Source: Methylomusa anaerophila (lineage in GTDB: Bacteria; Bacillota; Negativicutes; Sporomusales; Sporomusaceae). From it: a stretch of 64,000 bases of DNA. The notes under the pieces are model-generated. The model made no database searches. It was not told the DNA's origin and was given only the letters and a program-made list of their open reading frames with translations. The stretch's first letter is position 1; every line of letters starts with the position of its first letter. The position numbers were made by a program, and so were the translations under genes. Below, piece after piece: positions 37,157 through 45,402 of this stretch. The DNA is taken from contig NZ_AP018449.1 of NCBI RefSeq assembly GCF_003966895.1, forward strand, positions 2,373,501 to 2,437,500, in the 5' to 3' direction.

Positions 37157-38188
37157 ATGTTTGGGTCAATGGATATAGGAGTGGATTTGGGTACAGCCAA
37201 TATATTAATATATATAAAAGGTAAAGGTATTGTGCTGAGGGAACCGTCAGTCGTGGCCATCGACCGGGACAGCAACCGCGTGTTGGCTATCGGGGAAGAA
37301 GCCCGCCGTATGCTGGGGAGGACCCCCGGCAACATTATCGCCATTCGCCCGCTGAGCGAAGGAGTTATCGCTGATTATGACACTACGGAAAGTATGCTGC
37401 GCCACTTTATCCAGAAAGTGGTCGGCAAGAAATTTTTCTTCTTCAAACCCCGGATCATGGTCTGCATTCCTTCCGGAGTTACTACTGTGGAAAAACGGGC
37501 GGTGCTAGAGGCGGCAATGCAGGCAGGAGCAAGAAAAACATACTTAATCGAGGAACCCCTGGCCGCAGCCCTCGGCGCCGGACTGGAAATCTCCGAGCCA
37601 TGCGGCGCTATGGTCGTTGATATCGGCGGCGGTACCACTGACGTGGCGGTGCTAAGCCTCGGCGGAATTGTAGTCAGCGAGTCCCTGCGGCTTGGCGGGG
37701 ATAAATTCGATGAAGCTTTGGTGCGGCATGTGAAGAAAGAGTACAACATCCTTATTGGTGAACGTACTGCCGAAGAAATCAAGATGACAATTGGTACCGC
37801 CTATCCTTCCGAACGGGATGAAAGTATGGAAATCCGGGGCAGAGACCTGGTATCCGGTCTACCCAAAACAATCCGTATTACTTCCGTTGAAACCAGGGAA
37901 GCGCTGTCTGAGCCAATTTCGCTTATAATTGAATGTGTCAAATCAGTATTGGAGAAGACCCCCCCGGAACTGGCCGCCGATATTGTTGACAGAGGTATTG
38001 TTATGACCGGCGGCGGCTCTTTGATCCATGGACTTGATAAATTAATTAACCATGAAACAGGGATTCCCACATATCTTGCCGAGGACCCGTTATCCTGCGT
38101 TGCTCTGGGAACAGGTAAAGCCTTGGAAGCTCTGGCAAACCTGCAGGATAGCTTAACTACGCTGAAAAAAGGCAGTATTTCTTATTAG
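37157..38188 (+). CDS. mbl: MreB-family rod-shape protein (Mbl)
   Basis: 343-residue bacterial actin. Phosphate-1 motif [20 protein letters not shown], phosphate-2 motif [18 protein letters not shown] and the adenosine motif [15 protein letters not shown] are intact. It organises lateral wall synthesis. The location between spoIIID and flhO identifies it as the Mbl orthologue rather than MreB of the mreBCD operon. AAAGGAG lies 13 bases before ATG 37157. Confidence 0.95.
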   Translation: MFGSMDIGVDLGTANILIYIKGKGIVLREPSVVAIDRDSNRVLAIGEEARRMLGRTPGNIIAIRPLSEGVIADYDTTESMLRHFIQKVVGKKFFFFKPRIMVCIPSGVTTVEKRAVLEAAMQAGARKTYLIEEPLAAALGAGLEISEPCGAMVVDIGGGTTDVAVLSLGGIVVSESLRLGGDKFDEALVRHVKKEYNILIGERTAEEIKMTIGTAYPSERDESMEIRGRDLVSGLPKTIRITSVETREALSEPISLIIECVKSVLEKTPPELAADIVDRGIVMTGGGSLIHGLDKLINHETGIPTYLAEDPLSCVALGTGKALEALANLQDSLTTLKKGSISY

Positions 38189-38275
38189 AGGCAGTTATCT
38201 TAATTTATTAAGCAGTTCACGACCTTTGGCCAGTGAACAGGCATTTTAGTTTATAAAAAAGAGAGGTGCCCAAAG

Positions 38276-39034
38276 GTGATTCGTGGTATTTATACTTCGG
38301 CTTCTGGTATGATGGCCGAGACTGTTCGCACCGATACCATATCCAATAACCTGGCCAACGGCAACACCGCCGGCTATAAGAAGGATGTAGCCATCAACAA
38401 GGACTTTGCCAGCATCTTGACCATGCGGATTGAAAACGAGGAAAGCGACCCCAATATCGGCGGCATGGGGGTTGGCGTGGTAACCGACAAGATTGTAACC
38501 GTTCACAATCCGGGATCTATTCAGCCAACCGGTAATACCTTTGATCTGGCCATTAACGGCAAAGGTTATTTTGCTGTGGAAACTCCGGCCGGCATCCGTT
38601 ATACCCGTAACGGCTCCTTCACCCGCAGCAACCGGGGCGAACTTGTGACTATGGACGGCTACCGGGTTTTGGGCCAAAACGGGCCGGTGCAAATCAATAC
38701 CGGCGACCAAAATGTCAGCAAAATATCTGTTGACGGTACCGGTCGTATTTCCGTGGATGGTGCGGAAGTTGACCGTTTGCGGCTCGTGGATTTTGCCGAT
38801 GACCAGCAACTGGGCAAGGAAGGCGCCAGCTTGTTTTTAGCCGGCCCCAATGCTGTCGAACAGGCGGCGACCGGACAAGTTAGTCAGGGTTATTTGGAGT
38901 CGTCCAACGTCAACCCCATCTCTGAAATGGTTAATCTCATTTCAGCTTATCGCGCCTATGAAATCAACGCCAAAACCGTTCAGGCCCATGACCAGTTAAT
39001 GGACAAGGCGGTAAATGATGTGGCCCGGGTATAA
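38276..39034 (+). CDS. flgF: Flagellar basal-body rod protein, FlgF/FlhO type
   Basis: 252 residues: N-terminal rod motif RGIYTSASGMMAETVRTDTI and SNNLANGNTAGYKKD, and the C-terminal ESSNVNPISEMVNLISAYRAYEINAKTVQ (in two parts). Proximal rod component. GTG 38276 follows GAGAGGTG. Same place as flhO in B. subtilis. Confidence 0.93.
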   Translation: MIRGIYTSASGMMAETVRTDTISNNLANGNTAGYKKDVAINKDFASILTMRIENEESDPNIGGMGVGVVTDKIVTVHNPGSIQPTGNTFDLAINGKGYFAVETPAGIRYTRNGSFTRSNRGELVTMDGYRVLGQNGPVQINTGDQNVSKISVDGTGRISVDGAEVDRLRLVDFADDQQLGKEGASLFLAGPNAVEQAATGQVSQGYLESSNVNPISEMVNLISAYRAYEINAKTVQAHDQLMDKAVNDVARV

Positions 39035-39131
39035 AAATAGCGTCAATTAACATTTAATTTATTTAATTTATTCCAGTTTTTTTTCGATAATATTTATAAA
39101 TGGCAAGAAAAATATGGGGGTATATAATAAT

Positions 39132-39920
39132 ATGATGCGTGCTCTTTGGACTGCCGGGACCGGCATGGCGGCTCAGCAGGCGAACATGGATGTAATATCC
39201 AATAACTTGGCCAACGTTAACACTACCGGCTTTAAGAAAAGCCGGACGGATTTCGCCGATTTAATGTATCAAACCCTGCGCCAGCCCGGTGCTTCCAGCG
39301 GACCGGATACCCAGGTCCCCAGCGGTATCCAGATGGGACATGGCGTACGTCAGGTGGCAACCCAGAAGATCTTCACGCAAGGTTCCTACCAAAGCACCGG
39401 CAACTCGCTGGATATGCTGATTGAGGGGGACGGCTTCTTTCAGGTTACCATGCCTGACGGAACTATCTCCTATACCCGTGACGGATCATTTAAAAAAGAC
39501 TCACAAGGCCGAATCGTGACTTCGGACGGCTATCCGCTGGAGCCGCAAATTACAATTCCCGACAATGCTACCGAATTAAGCGTGTCTTCCGACGGCATAA
39601 TTACAGTCGCAATTCCCGGGCAAACAGCGCCGCAGGAACTGGGACAGCTTCAAATTGTCCGGTTTATCAACCCTGCAGGTCTCAGCAGTATTGGGCGCAA
39701 CTTATACCAGGAAACTGCCGCCTCCGGCACACCGACAGCAGGAAATCCCGGTGATGACGGCGCCGGCACTATAACCCAAAAATATTTGGAAATGTCTAAC
39801 GTGCAAGTAGTTGAAGAGATGGTAAATATGATTGTCGCTCAAAGAGCTTATGAGATTAACTCCAAAGCCATTCAGACATCGGATGAAATGCTGGGACAGG
39901 TTGCCGGATTGAAACGGTAA
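39132..39920 (+). CDS. flgG: Flagellar distal rod protein, FlgG/FlhP type
   Basis: About 262 residues: [40 protein letters not shown] with the FlgG-specific [11 protein letters not shown], and the C-terminal [20 protein letters not shown]. Builds the distal rod that crosses peptidoglycan and, here, the periplasm. ATG 39132 chosen, with GGGGG about ten bases upstream; ATG 39114 would add six residues not seen in the family. Confidence 0.95.
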   Translation: MMRALWTAGTGMAAQQANMDVISNNLANVNTTGFKKSRTDFADLMYQTLRQPGASSGPDTQVPSGIQMGHGVRQVATQKIFTQGSYQSTGNSLDMLIEGDGFFQVTMPDGTISYTRDGSFKKDSQGRIVTSDGYPLEPQITIPDNATELSVSSDGIITVAIPGQTAPQELGQLQIVRFINPAGLSSIGRNLYQETAASGTPTAGNPGDDGAGTITQKYLEMSNVQVVEEMVNMIVAQRAYEINSKAIQTSDEMLGQVAGLKR

Positions 39921-39930
39921 GGCTAATCGT

Positions 39931-40914
39931 ATGCGCAACTTAATCTTCTGGCTGATCCTTCTGGTTAGCTGGTGTTTTCCCGGCATGGTTAGCGCCGGGG
40001 ATGCTATCACCGTGAATGTAGCGGCGGAAGCACAGCTTTCCAGTCCCTATATAGCATTGGGAGACATCGCCGGCATCATTGGCGGCAATGAGGCACGATT
40101 GGATTCTTTACGGCGGCTTAATTTGGGTAGTGCGCCTATTCCCGGGCAGACTCTGGTCTTTACGAAGGAATTATTAGGTGCCCGGTTGGTGGCTGCGGGA
40201 GTTGATTTGTCCGGAATTACCTGGAATATTCCCAACCAGGTAAAAATAACATCCGCCTCCCAAGTGTTAAGCGGCGATAAGATTCTATTGGAAGCAAAGA
40301 ATTTTGCGGAAAAACAAGTGAAGACCGGCTATGCCGGCGAGTGTACGATTACGCCGCTGGGGAATCAACGGGATCTTACATTACCCCCCGGGTATGTGAC
40401 GCTGCACATGGATGCCCCTGCCGGTATTCGCTATAACGGATCGACTGCCATCCAGGTTAATGTGCTGGTGGACGGGCAACCGGCAGCTGTCGCCAGAGTC
40501 AGATTCGATATCAGGTTGTATCAAGATGTCATTGTTACGGCCAAACTGATTAATGCCAAAGAAAAGGTGTCATTGGAAAACTGCCGGCTTGAGAGGCGTG
40601 ACATTGGCCGGATTACTCCCGGCTATATTACCGACTTTAACAAAATAAGGGAAATGTCGGTGCGCCGGACGCTGCCGGCAGGGATAGTGCTTACCGGCCT
40701 AATGCTGGACAAACCTGTTATCATTAAGCGAGGCACAATGATAACAATAGTTGGCGGCGATAGCGGCATAGAGGTAACCGCCGCCGGAATTGCCCTGCAG
40801 AATGGCTATGAAGGGCAACTCATTCAGGTACAGAACGCCAACTCCAAGAAACTAATATCCGCAGTGGTGGCGGATGCCGGTACCGTTCGGGTGCCAATAT
40901 ACAGCGGAAAGTGA
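39931..40914 (+). CDS. flgA: Flagellar P-ring assembly chaperone FlgA
   Basis: 327 residues with a signal peptide (LIFWLILLVSWCFPGMV, cleavage near SAG). The C-terminal half is a SAF domain with DVIVTAKLINAKEKVSLENC and RRTLPAGIVLTGLMLDKPVI. FlgA is a periplasmic chaperone for P-ring formation. It heads the flgA-flgH-flgI-flgJ group. Confidence 0.92.
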   Translation: MRNLIFWLILLVSWCFPGMVSAGDAITVNVAAEAQLSSPYIALGDIAGIIGGNEARLDSLRRLNLGSAPIPGQTLVFTKELLGARLVAAGVDLSGITWNIPNQVKITSASQVLSGDKILLEAKNFAEKQVKTGYAGECTITPLGNQRDLTLPPGYVTLHMDAPAGIRYNGSTAIQVNVLVDGQPAAVARVRFDIRLYQDVIVTAKLINAKEKVSLENCRLERRDIGRITPGYITDFNKIREMSVRRTLPAGIVLTGLMLDKPVIIKRGTMITIVGGDSGIEVTAAGIALQNGYEGQLIQVQNANSKKLISAVVADAGTVRVPIYSGK

Positions 40915-40924
40915 AGTGAGAAGA

Positions 40925-41518
40925 ATGCGGGTCGCAATTGGTTTTCTGCTGATACTTGCAATAATTATAACTATGTCACCCGCTGCCGGCGGGGTGCAGG
41001 CTGAGTCTTTATGGAGCGATAATTCACCGGCGGCGAATATTTTTAGCGATCACAGGGCTCATGCCGTCGGTGACATTCTTACCATCATCATCAGTGAGAA
41101 CAGCAGCGCCAGCCGTTCAGGCAGTTCAAGCAACTCCAAGTCGTCCAGTACTTCCACAACTGCCGGCGTTGGCTTGCTTACTTTTATTGATGATATGAGC
41201 GCCAGCGGCCAGGACAGCTTTGATTCTAAGGGTGCGATTACCAACAGCAATAGAGTTAGCGGCCGCGTCACGGTAAAGGTTGTTGAAATAAAACCTAACG
41301 GCGACCTGGTTTTATCCGGGACGCAAAGCATAAAACAAAACAACGAAGAGCAAAAAATAACCGTAACCGGTACTGTTAGACCTTATGATGTAAATTCAGA
41401 CAACACTGTTTATTCCTATAATGTGGCGGATGCCCAAATCCGGATGGACGGCAAGGGCCCGATTTCCGCCAAGCAGCGCCAGGGAATATTGTCACAGATA
41501 TTTAATTTCATATTTTAG
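40925..41518 (+). CDS. flgH: Flagellar L-ring protein FlgH
   Basis: About 197 residues from ATG 40925 (MRVAIGFLLILAIIITMSPA). The family pattern SLWSDNSPAANIFSDHRAHAVGDI with TIIISENSSASRSGSS and the C-terminal VSGRVTVKVVEIKPNGDLVL are clear. FlgH forms the bushing in the outer membrane. Proteobacterial FlgH is a lipoprotein; no lipobox cysteine is seen here, so it appears to use signal peptidase I. Confidence 0.95.
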   Translation: MRVAIGFLLILAIIITMSPAAGGVQAESLWSDNSPAANIFSDHRAHAVGDILTIIISENSSASRSGSSSNSKSSSTSTTAGVGLLTFIDDMSASGQDSFDSKGAITNSNRVSGRVTVKVVEIKPNGDLVLSGTQSIKQNNEEQKITVTGTVRPYDVNSDNTVYSYNVADAQIRMDGKGPISAKQRQGILSQIFNFIF

Positions 41519-41582
41519 TAGTATTATCAGAGTTGTTGGATTGTTACGATTGTTCCATATTCTGATAGGAAGCGGAGGGCCT

Positions 41583-42698
41583 ATGCGCAATTTCTTAAGG
41601 AAATTTCTGATAGGGACGGTTTTAGCCTCTATTCTTTTGTCCGTACCTGGTACCCCGGTTTTGGCATATGCCCGCATCAAGGATATTGCCAAAGTACAGG
41701 GCGTGAGAAGCAATCAATTGGTAGGCTATGGTTTAATAGTGGGACTTGCCGGTACGGGGGATTCCAACAAAAGCGATTTTACGCTCCAATCGATAGCCAA
41801 TGTGCTCAAATCCTTCGGCGTCATGATAGATTCATCCCAATTTCAGACCAAAAATGCCGCCGCGGTGATGGTAACTGCCCAACTGCCGGCCTTTGCCAAG
41901 CCGGGTGATACCATTGACATTACCGTATCTTCCATGGGCGATGCGAAAAGTCTGCAAGGCGGAACACTTCTTCAGACGCCTTTAAGAGCGGCAAATGGGG
42001 CAGTCTATGCTGTTGGCCAAGGCTCGCTGGCAACCGGCGGATATGTCGCAGGCAGCAACGGTTCCAGTCAGCAAAAGAACTTTACTACTGCCGGGAATAT
42101 TCCCAACGGCGCGATTGTGGAAAAGGATGTTCCCACCCAGTTTGGCAGCCGGGACAGAATTACTCTGTCACTCAGCCAGCCTGACTTTACGACAGCCAGC
42201 CGTATCAGTGAGGCAATTGACAGTCGCTTTGGACAGATCACTGAGGCTAAAGATCCGGGAACTGTTATTGTTAACGTTCCTTACAATTACTCTGCCGACA
42301 TGGTCGGTTTTATTGCGGCAGTAGAAGAATTGCCTGTTACTCCCGATAACTCTGCCAAAGTAGTAATTAATGAAAAAACAGGCACAGTGGTCATCGGCAA
42401 CAATGTTACAATTGACGAAGTTGCCGTGGCGCAGGGAGGACTAACCGTACGCATCAGCAGGCAGACTGACGTATCGCAGCCGCCGCCGTTTTCCAACGGT
42501 AATACGGTAGTGACAACGCAAACCAATGTAAACGTCCAAGAGCAACCCGCCGGATTAATCGTTTTACCGGCCGCTTCAAGCGTCAGCAGTGTTGTGCGCG
42601 CCCTGAACGCTGTGGGGGCTACCCCCCGCGACGTGATTGCCATTTTACAGGCAATTAAGGCGGCCGGGGCCTTGCACGCCGACCTCCAAATCATGTAG
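41583..42698 (+). CDS. flgI: Flagellar P-ring protein FlgI
   Basis: 371 residues from ATG 41583 (GCGGAGGG upstream), with a signal peptide and the family start YARIKDIAKVQGVRSNQLVG and GYGLIVGLAGTGDS. The C-terminal VVRALNAVGATPRDVIAILQ and IKAAGALHADLQIM is complete. Forms the peptidoglycan ring. A longer frame reaching back into flgH is not coding. Confidence 0.96.
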   Translation: MRNFLRKFLIGTVLASILLSVPGTPVLAYARIKDIAKVQGVRSNQLVGYGLIVGLAGTGDSNKSDFTLQSIANVLKSFGVMIDSSQFQTKNAAAVMVTAQLPAFAKPGDTIDITVSSMGDAKSLQGGTLLQTPLRAANGAVYAVGQGSLATGGYVAGSNGSSQQKNFTTAGNIPNGAIVEKDVPTQFGSRDRITLSLSQPDFTTASRISEAIDSRFGQITEAKDPGTVIVNVPYNYSADMVGFIAAVEELPVTPDNSAKVVINEKTGTVVIGNNVTIDEVAVAQGGLTVRISRQTDVSQPPPFSNGNTVVTTQTNVNVQEQPAGLIVLPAASSVSSVVRALNAVGATPRDVIAILQAIKAAGALHADLQIM

Positions 42699-42717
42699 TG
42701 TAACGGTTCGCTTAAAG

Positions 42718-42914
42718 TGGGGAACTGCTTATAAACCGTCATGCTGCGTCGCCGCACCATCTGCGTTGCTGTTATCTGCGACAAGTTAACTGCGTTGATA
42801 ATACTAACGAAATCAGAATCGTGCTACTGCGGTCCTCACTGCGACGTACCTCCAGTACGCCTCCGTTGTGGTCCTCGTCGCGCCTAGCATCTAACGATTT
42901 CTAAGCAGTTCGGG
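42718..42914 (-). repeat. Dispersed palindromic repeat family 1, copy E (middle class)
   Basis: About 197 bp between flgI and flgJ: GGGGAACTGCTTATAAACCG at the left, TTTCTAAGCAGTTCG at the right, inner palindrome GACGTACCTCCAGTACGC. Closest to copy D but in the opposite orientation. Confidence 0.85.
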
Positions 42915-42964
42915 GCAGGAGTTAACTTATGCCGTTACGTAAGGGAATAGAAGGGTGTGTTTTT

Positions 42965-43384
42965 ATGCAAATTAGTGGGGTTGATGGAAGTCAGTTCACC
43001 AACTCGAATGGGGCATTGGAAAGGGCTAAGGTGCAGAGTGCTGTTGAGATGCAGGACGGTTTTGCCGCGAAATTGGAGAGGGCGGTTGGTGCCGGCGGCG
43101 GGACGGGCGGACAGAATACCAATAAAGAGGGTTTGAAGCTGAAGCAGGCTTGCAGGGATATGGAAGCGGTTTTTTTGAATATTATGTTGACGAGAATGCG
43201 GGCCACTGTTCCCAAGTCGGGTTTGCTTGGCGATAATAAGGAAGAAAATATTTACCAGTCGCTTTTGGATACCGAGTTGACTAAAAATATGGCGCAAGCC
43301 GGCGGTATTGGTCTGGCCGATATGTTGTACCGGCAATTATCCCCGGCAAAATACAGTGGTCCCAAAGGTCAGGTTTCGCGTTAG
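42965..43384 (+). CDS. flgJ: FlgJ-type rod-binding protein (no muramidase domain)
   Basis: About 140 residues with the rod-binding domain: LKLKQACRDMEAVFLNIMLT, RMRATVPKSGLL and YQSLLDTELTKNMAQAGGIG. The muramidase half of proteobacterial FlgJ is absent, as in many Firmicutes. ATG 42965 (MQISGVDGSQF) has AAGGGTG 7 bases upstream; ATG 42929 has GCAGGAG upstream and is also possible. Last of the flagellar genes here. Confidence 0.9.
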   Translation: MQISGVDGSQFTNSNGALERAKVQSAVEMQDGFAAKLERAVGAGGGTGGQNTNKEGLKLKQACRDMEAVFLNIMLTRMRATVPKSGLLGDNKEENIYQSLLDTELTKNMAQAGGIGLADMLYRQLSPAKYSGPKGQVSR

Positions 43385-43530
43385 CGCCTGCCCTTTTTTT
43401 ATTATTCCTTATCTTGTGGTAAAAAAAGGAAATCTATAATTGCTCTGAATATGGAGGATAAAGAAGGATACAGAGAGAATGTATTCCATAAAATATAATA
43501 TTGATTCTTACATATTCGGAGGATGAAAAC

Positions 43531-44979
43531 ATGAAAGGGTTCCGCAATTTGACGGCGTTTCATTCGGCCCGCCGTTGGGGATTTTTTTTGGCATTAATTC
43601 TGTGCCTTTTAGCTGTTCCTGCCCAGGCCTGGGCTGACCCAGGCAGCATAATCACCAAAATCAGGTCGAGTCAATCGGCGGAAAGGGTCCGGATTGTATT
43701 TGAATTTAATAATATCCCGCAATATAAGGTAACTACTCTGGAAAATCCATTGCGGTTGGTGCTTAACCTGTCCGGGAGCGTGAACCAGGCGGGGCTGTCG
43801 CAAATAACGTTTAACGATCCTATCGTCAGCAAGCTCAGGCTGTTTGCCGCCGGCGCCGGCAAATTGCAGGCGGTAGTGGATTTAAAATCAACCTATATGT
43901 ATAATGTCTTTACCATTAAGAACCCTGACCGCCTGATCGTGGATATTATTAAAAACTATGATCAAAAGCTGGTAGAAGAAGTAACGCCGGGAATCAAACA
44001 TATTTCCTGGCAACGCAGCACCGGTGACGGTCCGGTGTGGGCACACGCCCTGGACGTGGATCCCCAAGCCGGCTATCTTATTAAACCGGTATTGTCCAAC
44101 GGCATTGTCCAGGGATTGGAGACGCTTGTACCCATGTCCCAACGCGCCCGGGCAATAGCGGCGGTAAACGGCTCCTATTTTGCACCGGACGGTACGATCA
44201 TCGGCCTTTTAAAGATGGATGGCCAGATTGTCAGCACGCCGGAGTTGCCCAGAACGGCATTTGGGATTCTGCCTGACGGGAAAATAATCATTGATCAGGT
44301 TGATTATGAGGGGAAGGTGGAACTGCCTGACGGCCGGACTATTCCGCTTAGTGCGGTCAACAGAGAACGCGGGCCGGATGAATTGATTTTGTACAACAGC
44401 TTCTATGATGCAACCACAAGGTCTAATCCCTATGGGATTGAAGTTACGATAATAAACGGTAAAATTGCGGCGATAAATGATAATAACTCGCCAATCCCTC
44501 CAGACGGAGCAGTACTGTCTGCTCATGGTGCGGCTGCGAAAATAATGAGTGGCCTCAAAATTGGCGACGAGGTAAAAATAAGCCAAACCCTTGGCACGGT
44601 TTGGGATAAAATTACTTGGGCGTTGAGTGCCGGGCCAATGCTGGTGAAAGATAACAGTGTGTTTTTAACAACCAAAATTGAAGAATTTGGCCCGGATGTA
44701 GCCGGCGGGCGCGCCCCCAGAACAGCATTGGGAATAACTGCCGACGGACATATTCTTTTGGTGGTTGTTGATGGCCGGCAGTCCACCAGTATTGGGATGA
44801 CGCTGCTGGAAACAGCTTTATTTATGCAGGAACTGGGCGCCACCGACGCAATGAATCTGGATGGCGGTGGTTCAAGCGAAATGGTGATACGGGATACTGT
44901 GGTCAATAAGCCGTCAGACGGACAGGAAAGAAAGTTAGGAAGTGCCGTTGTGGTAATCCCCGGCCGTATTGCTAACTAA
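43531..44979 (+). CDS. AMIN domain plus phosphodiester glycosidase (NAGPA/DUF2233) protein
   Basis: About 482 residues. Signal peptide (FFLALILCLLAVPAQAWA), an AMIN domain at about 30-145 (ERVRIVFEFNNIPQYKV...DRLIVDI), which usually binds peptidoglycan, then an NAGPA-type domain from about 180, with AAVNGSYFAPDGTIIGLL, RTALGITADGHILLVVVDGR and the signature DAMNLDGGGSSEMVI. Family enzymes remove GlcNAc from phosphodiesters; the substrate here is unknown. ATG 43531 follows GGAGG. It begins the envelope cluster. Confidence 0.87.
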   Translation: MKGFRNLTAFHSARRWGFFLALILCLLAVPAQAWADPGSIITKIRSSQSAERVRIVFEFNNIPQYKVTTLENPLRLVLNLSGSVNQAGLSQITFNDPIVSKLRLFAAGAGKLQAVVDLKSTYMYNVFTIKNPDRLIVDIIKNYDQKLVEEVTPGIKHISWQRSTGDGPVWAHALDVDPQAGYLIKPVLSNGIVQGLETLVPMSQRARAIAAVNGSYFAPDGTIIGLLKMDGQIVSTPELPRTAFGILPDGKIIIDQVDYEGKVELPDGRTIPLSAVNRERGPDELILYNSFYDATTRSNPYGIEVTIINGKIAAINDNNSPIPPDGAVLSAHGAAAKIMSGLKIGDEVKISQTLGTVWDKITWALSAGPMLVKDNSVFLTTKIEEFGPDVAGGRAPRTALGITADGHILLVVVDGRQSTSIGMTLLETALFMQELGATDAMNLDGGGSSEMVIRDTVVNKPSDGQERKLGSAVVVIPGRIAN

Positions 44980-45058
44980 CCCGGATACATATATAATAAA
45001 AGCAGGCTAGTATATAAACTAGTATACAAAATATGTGATTAATGGGAGGGTGGACTGT

Positions 45059-45376
45059 TTGCTTAAGAGTAAAAAGACTATGGTTATGATAATCGTGATA
45101 CTGGTTTTGGGTATTATGGCCTGGGCCTGGGCCGCAGGTCAAACAGTCGAGCAACACAGTGTTCTTTCCGGTCAGGTTCTTGCTAATGGCCTCGTATCTC
45201 CGGGCGCCGAAGTGCGGGAAGGTGACATCCTGGTATATGTTGATACGATTACCGGACCAGCAGCAGCTGTACGGGCAACTGTTGACGGCATTGTCAAAGA
45301 AGTGACGGTGAAAGCTGGCGATCAGGTCCAATCCGGTGATGTGCTCGCCCGGATCGAACCAGGGAAACGTAAGTAA
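45059..45376 (+). CDS. Membrane-anchored lipoyl/biotinyl-like (barrel-sandwich) protein
   Basis: 105 residues: one N-terminal membrane helix (TMVMIIVILVLGIMAWAWAA), then a barrel-sandwich hybrid fold with VSPGAEVREGDILVYVDTIT and VDGIVKEVTVKAGDQVQSGD. The lysine motif for biotin or lipoate is missing, so the domain is more like those of HlyD-type adaptors, but alone. TTG 45059 follows GGGAGG by 9 bases. It lies 26 bases before the S55 peptidase gene, so the two are probably co-expressed. Function unknown. Confidence 0.75.
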   Translation: MLKSKKTMVMIIVILVLGIMAWAWAAGQTVEQHSVLSGQVLANGLVSPGAEVREGDILVYVDTITGPAAAVRATVDGIVKEVTVKAGDQVQSGDVLARIEPGKRK

Positions 45377-45402
45377 ACCAGTTTTGGAAGGATGATTATA
45401 CA

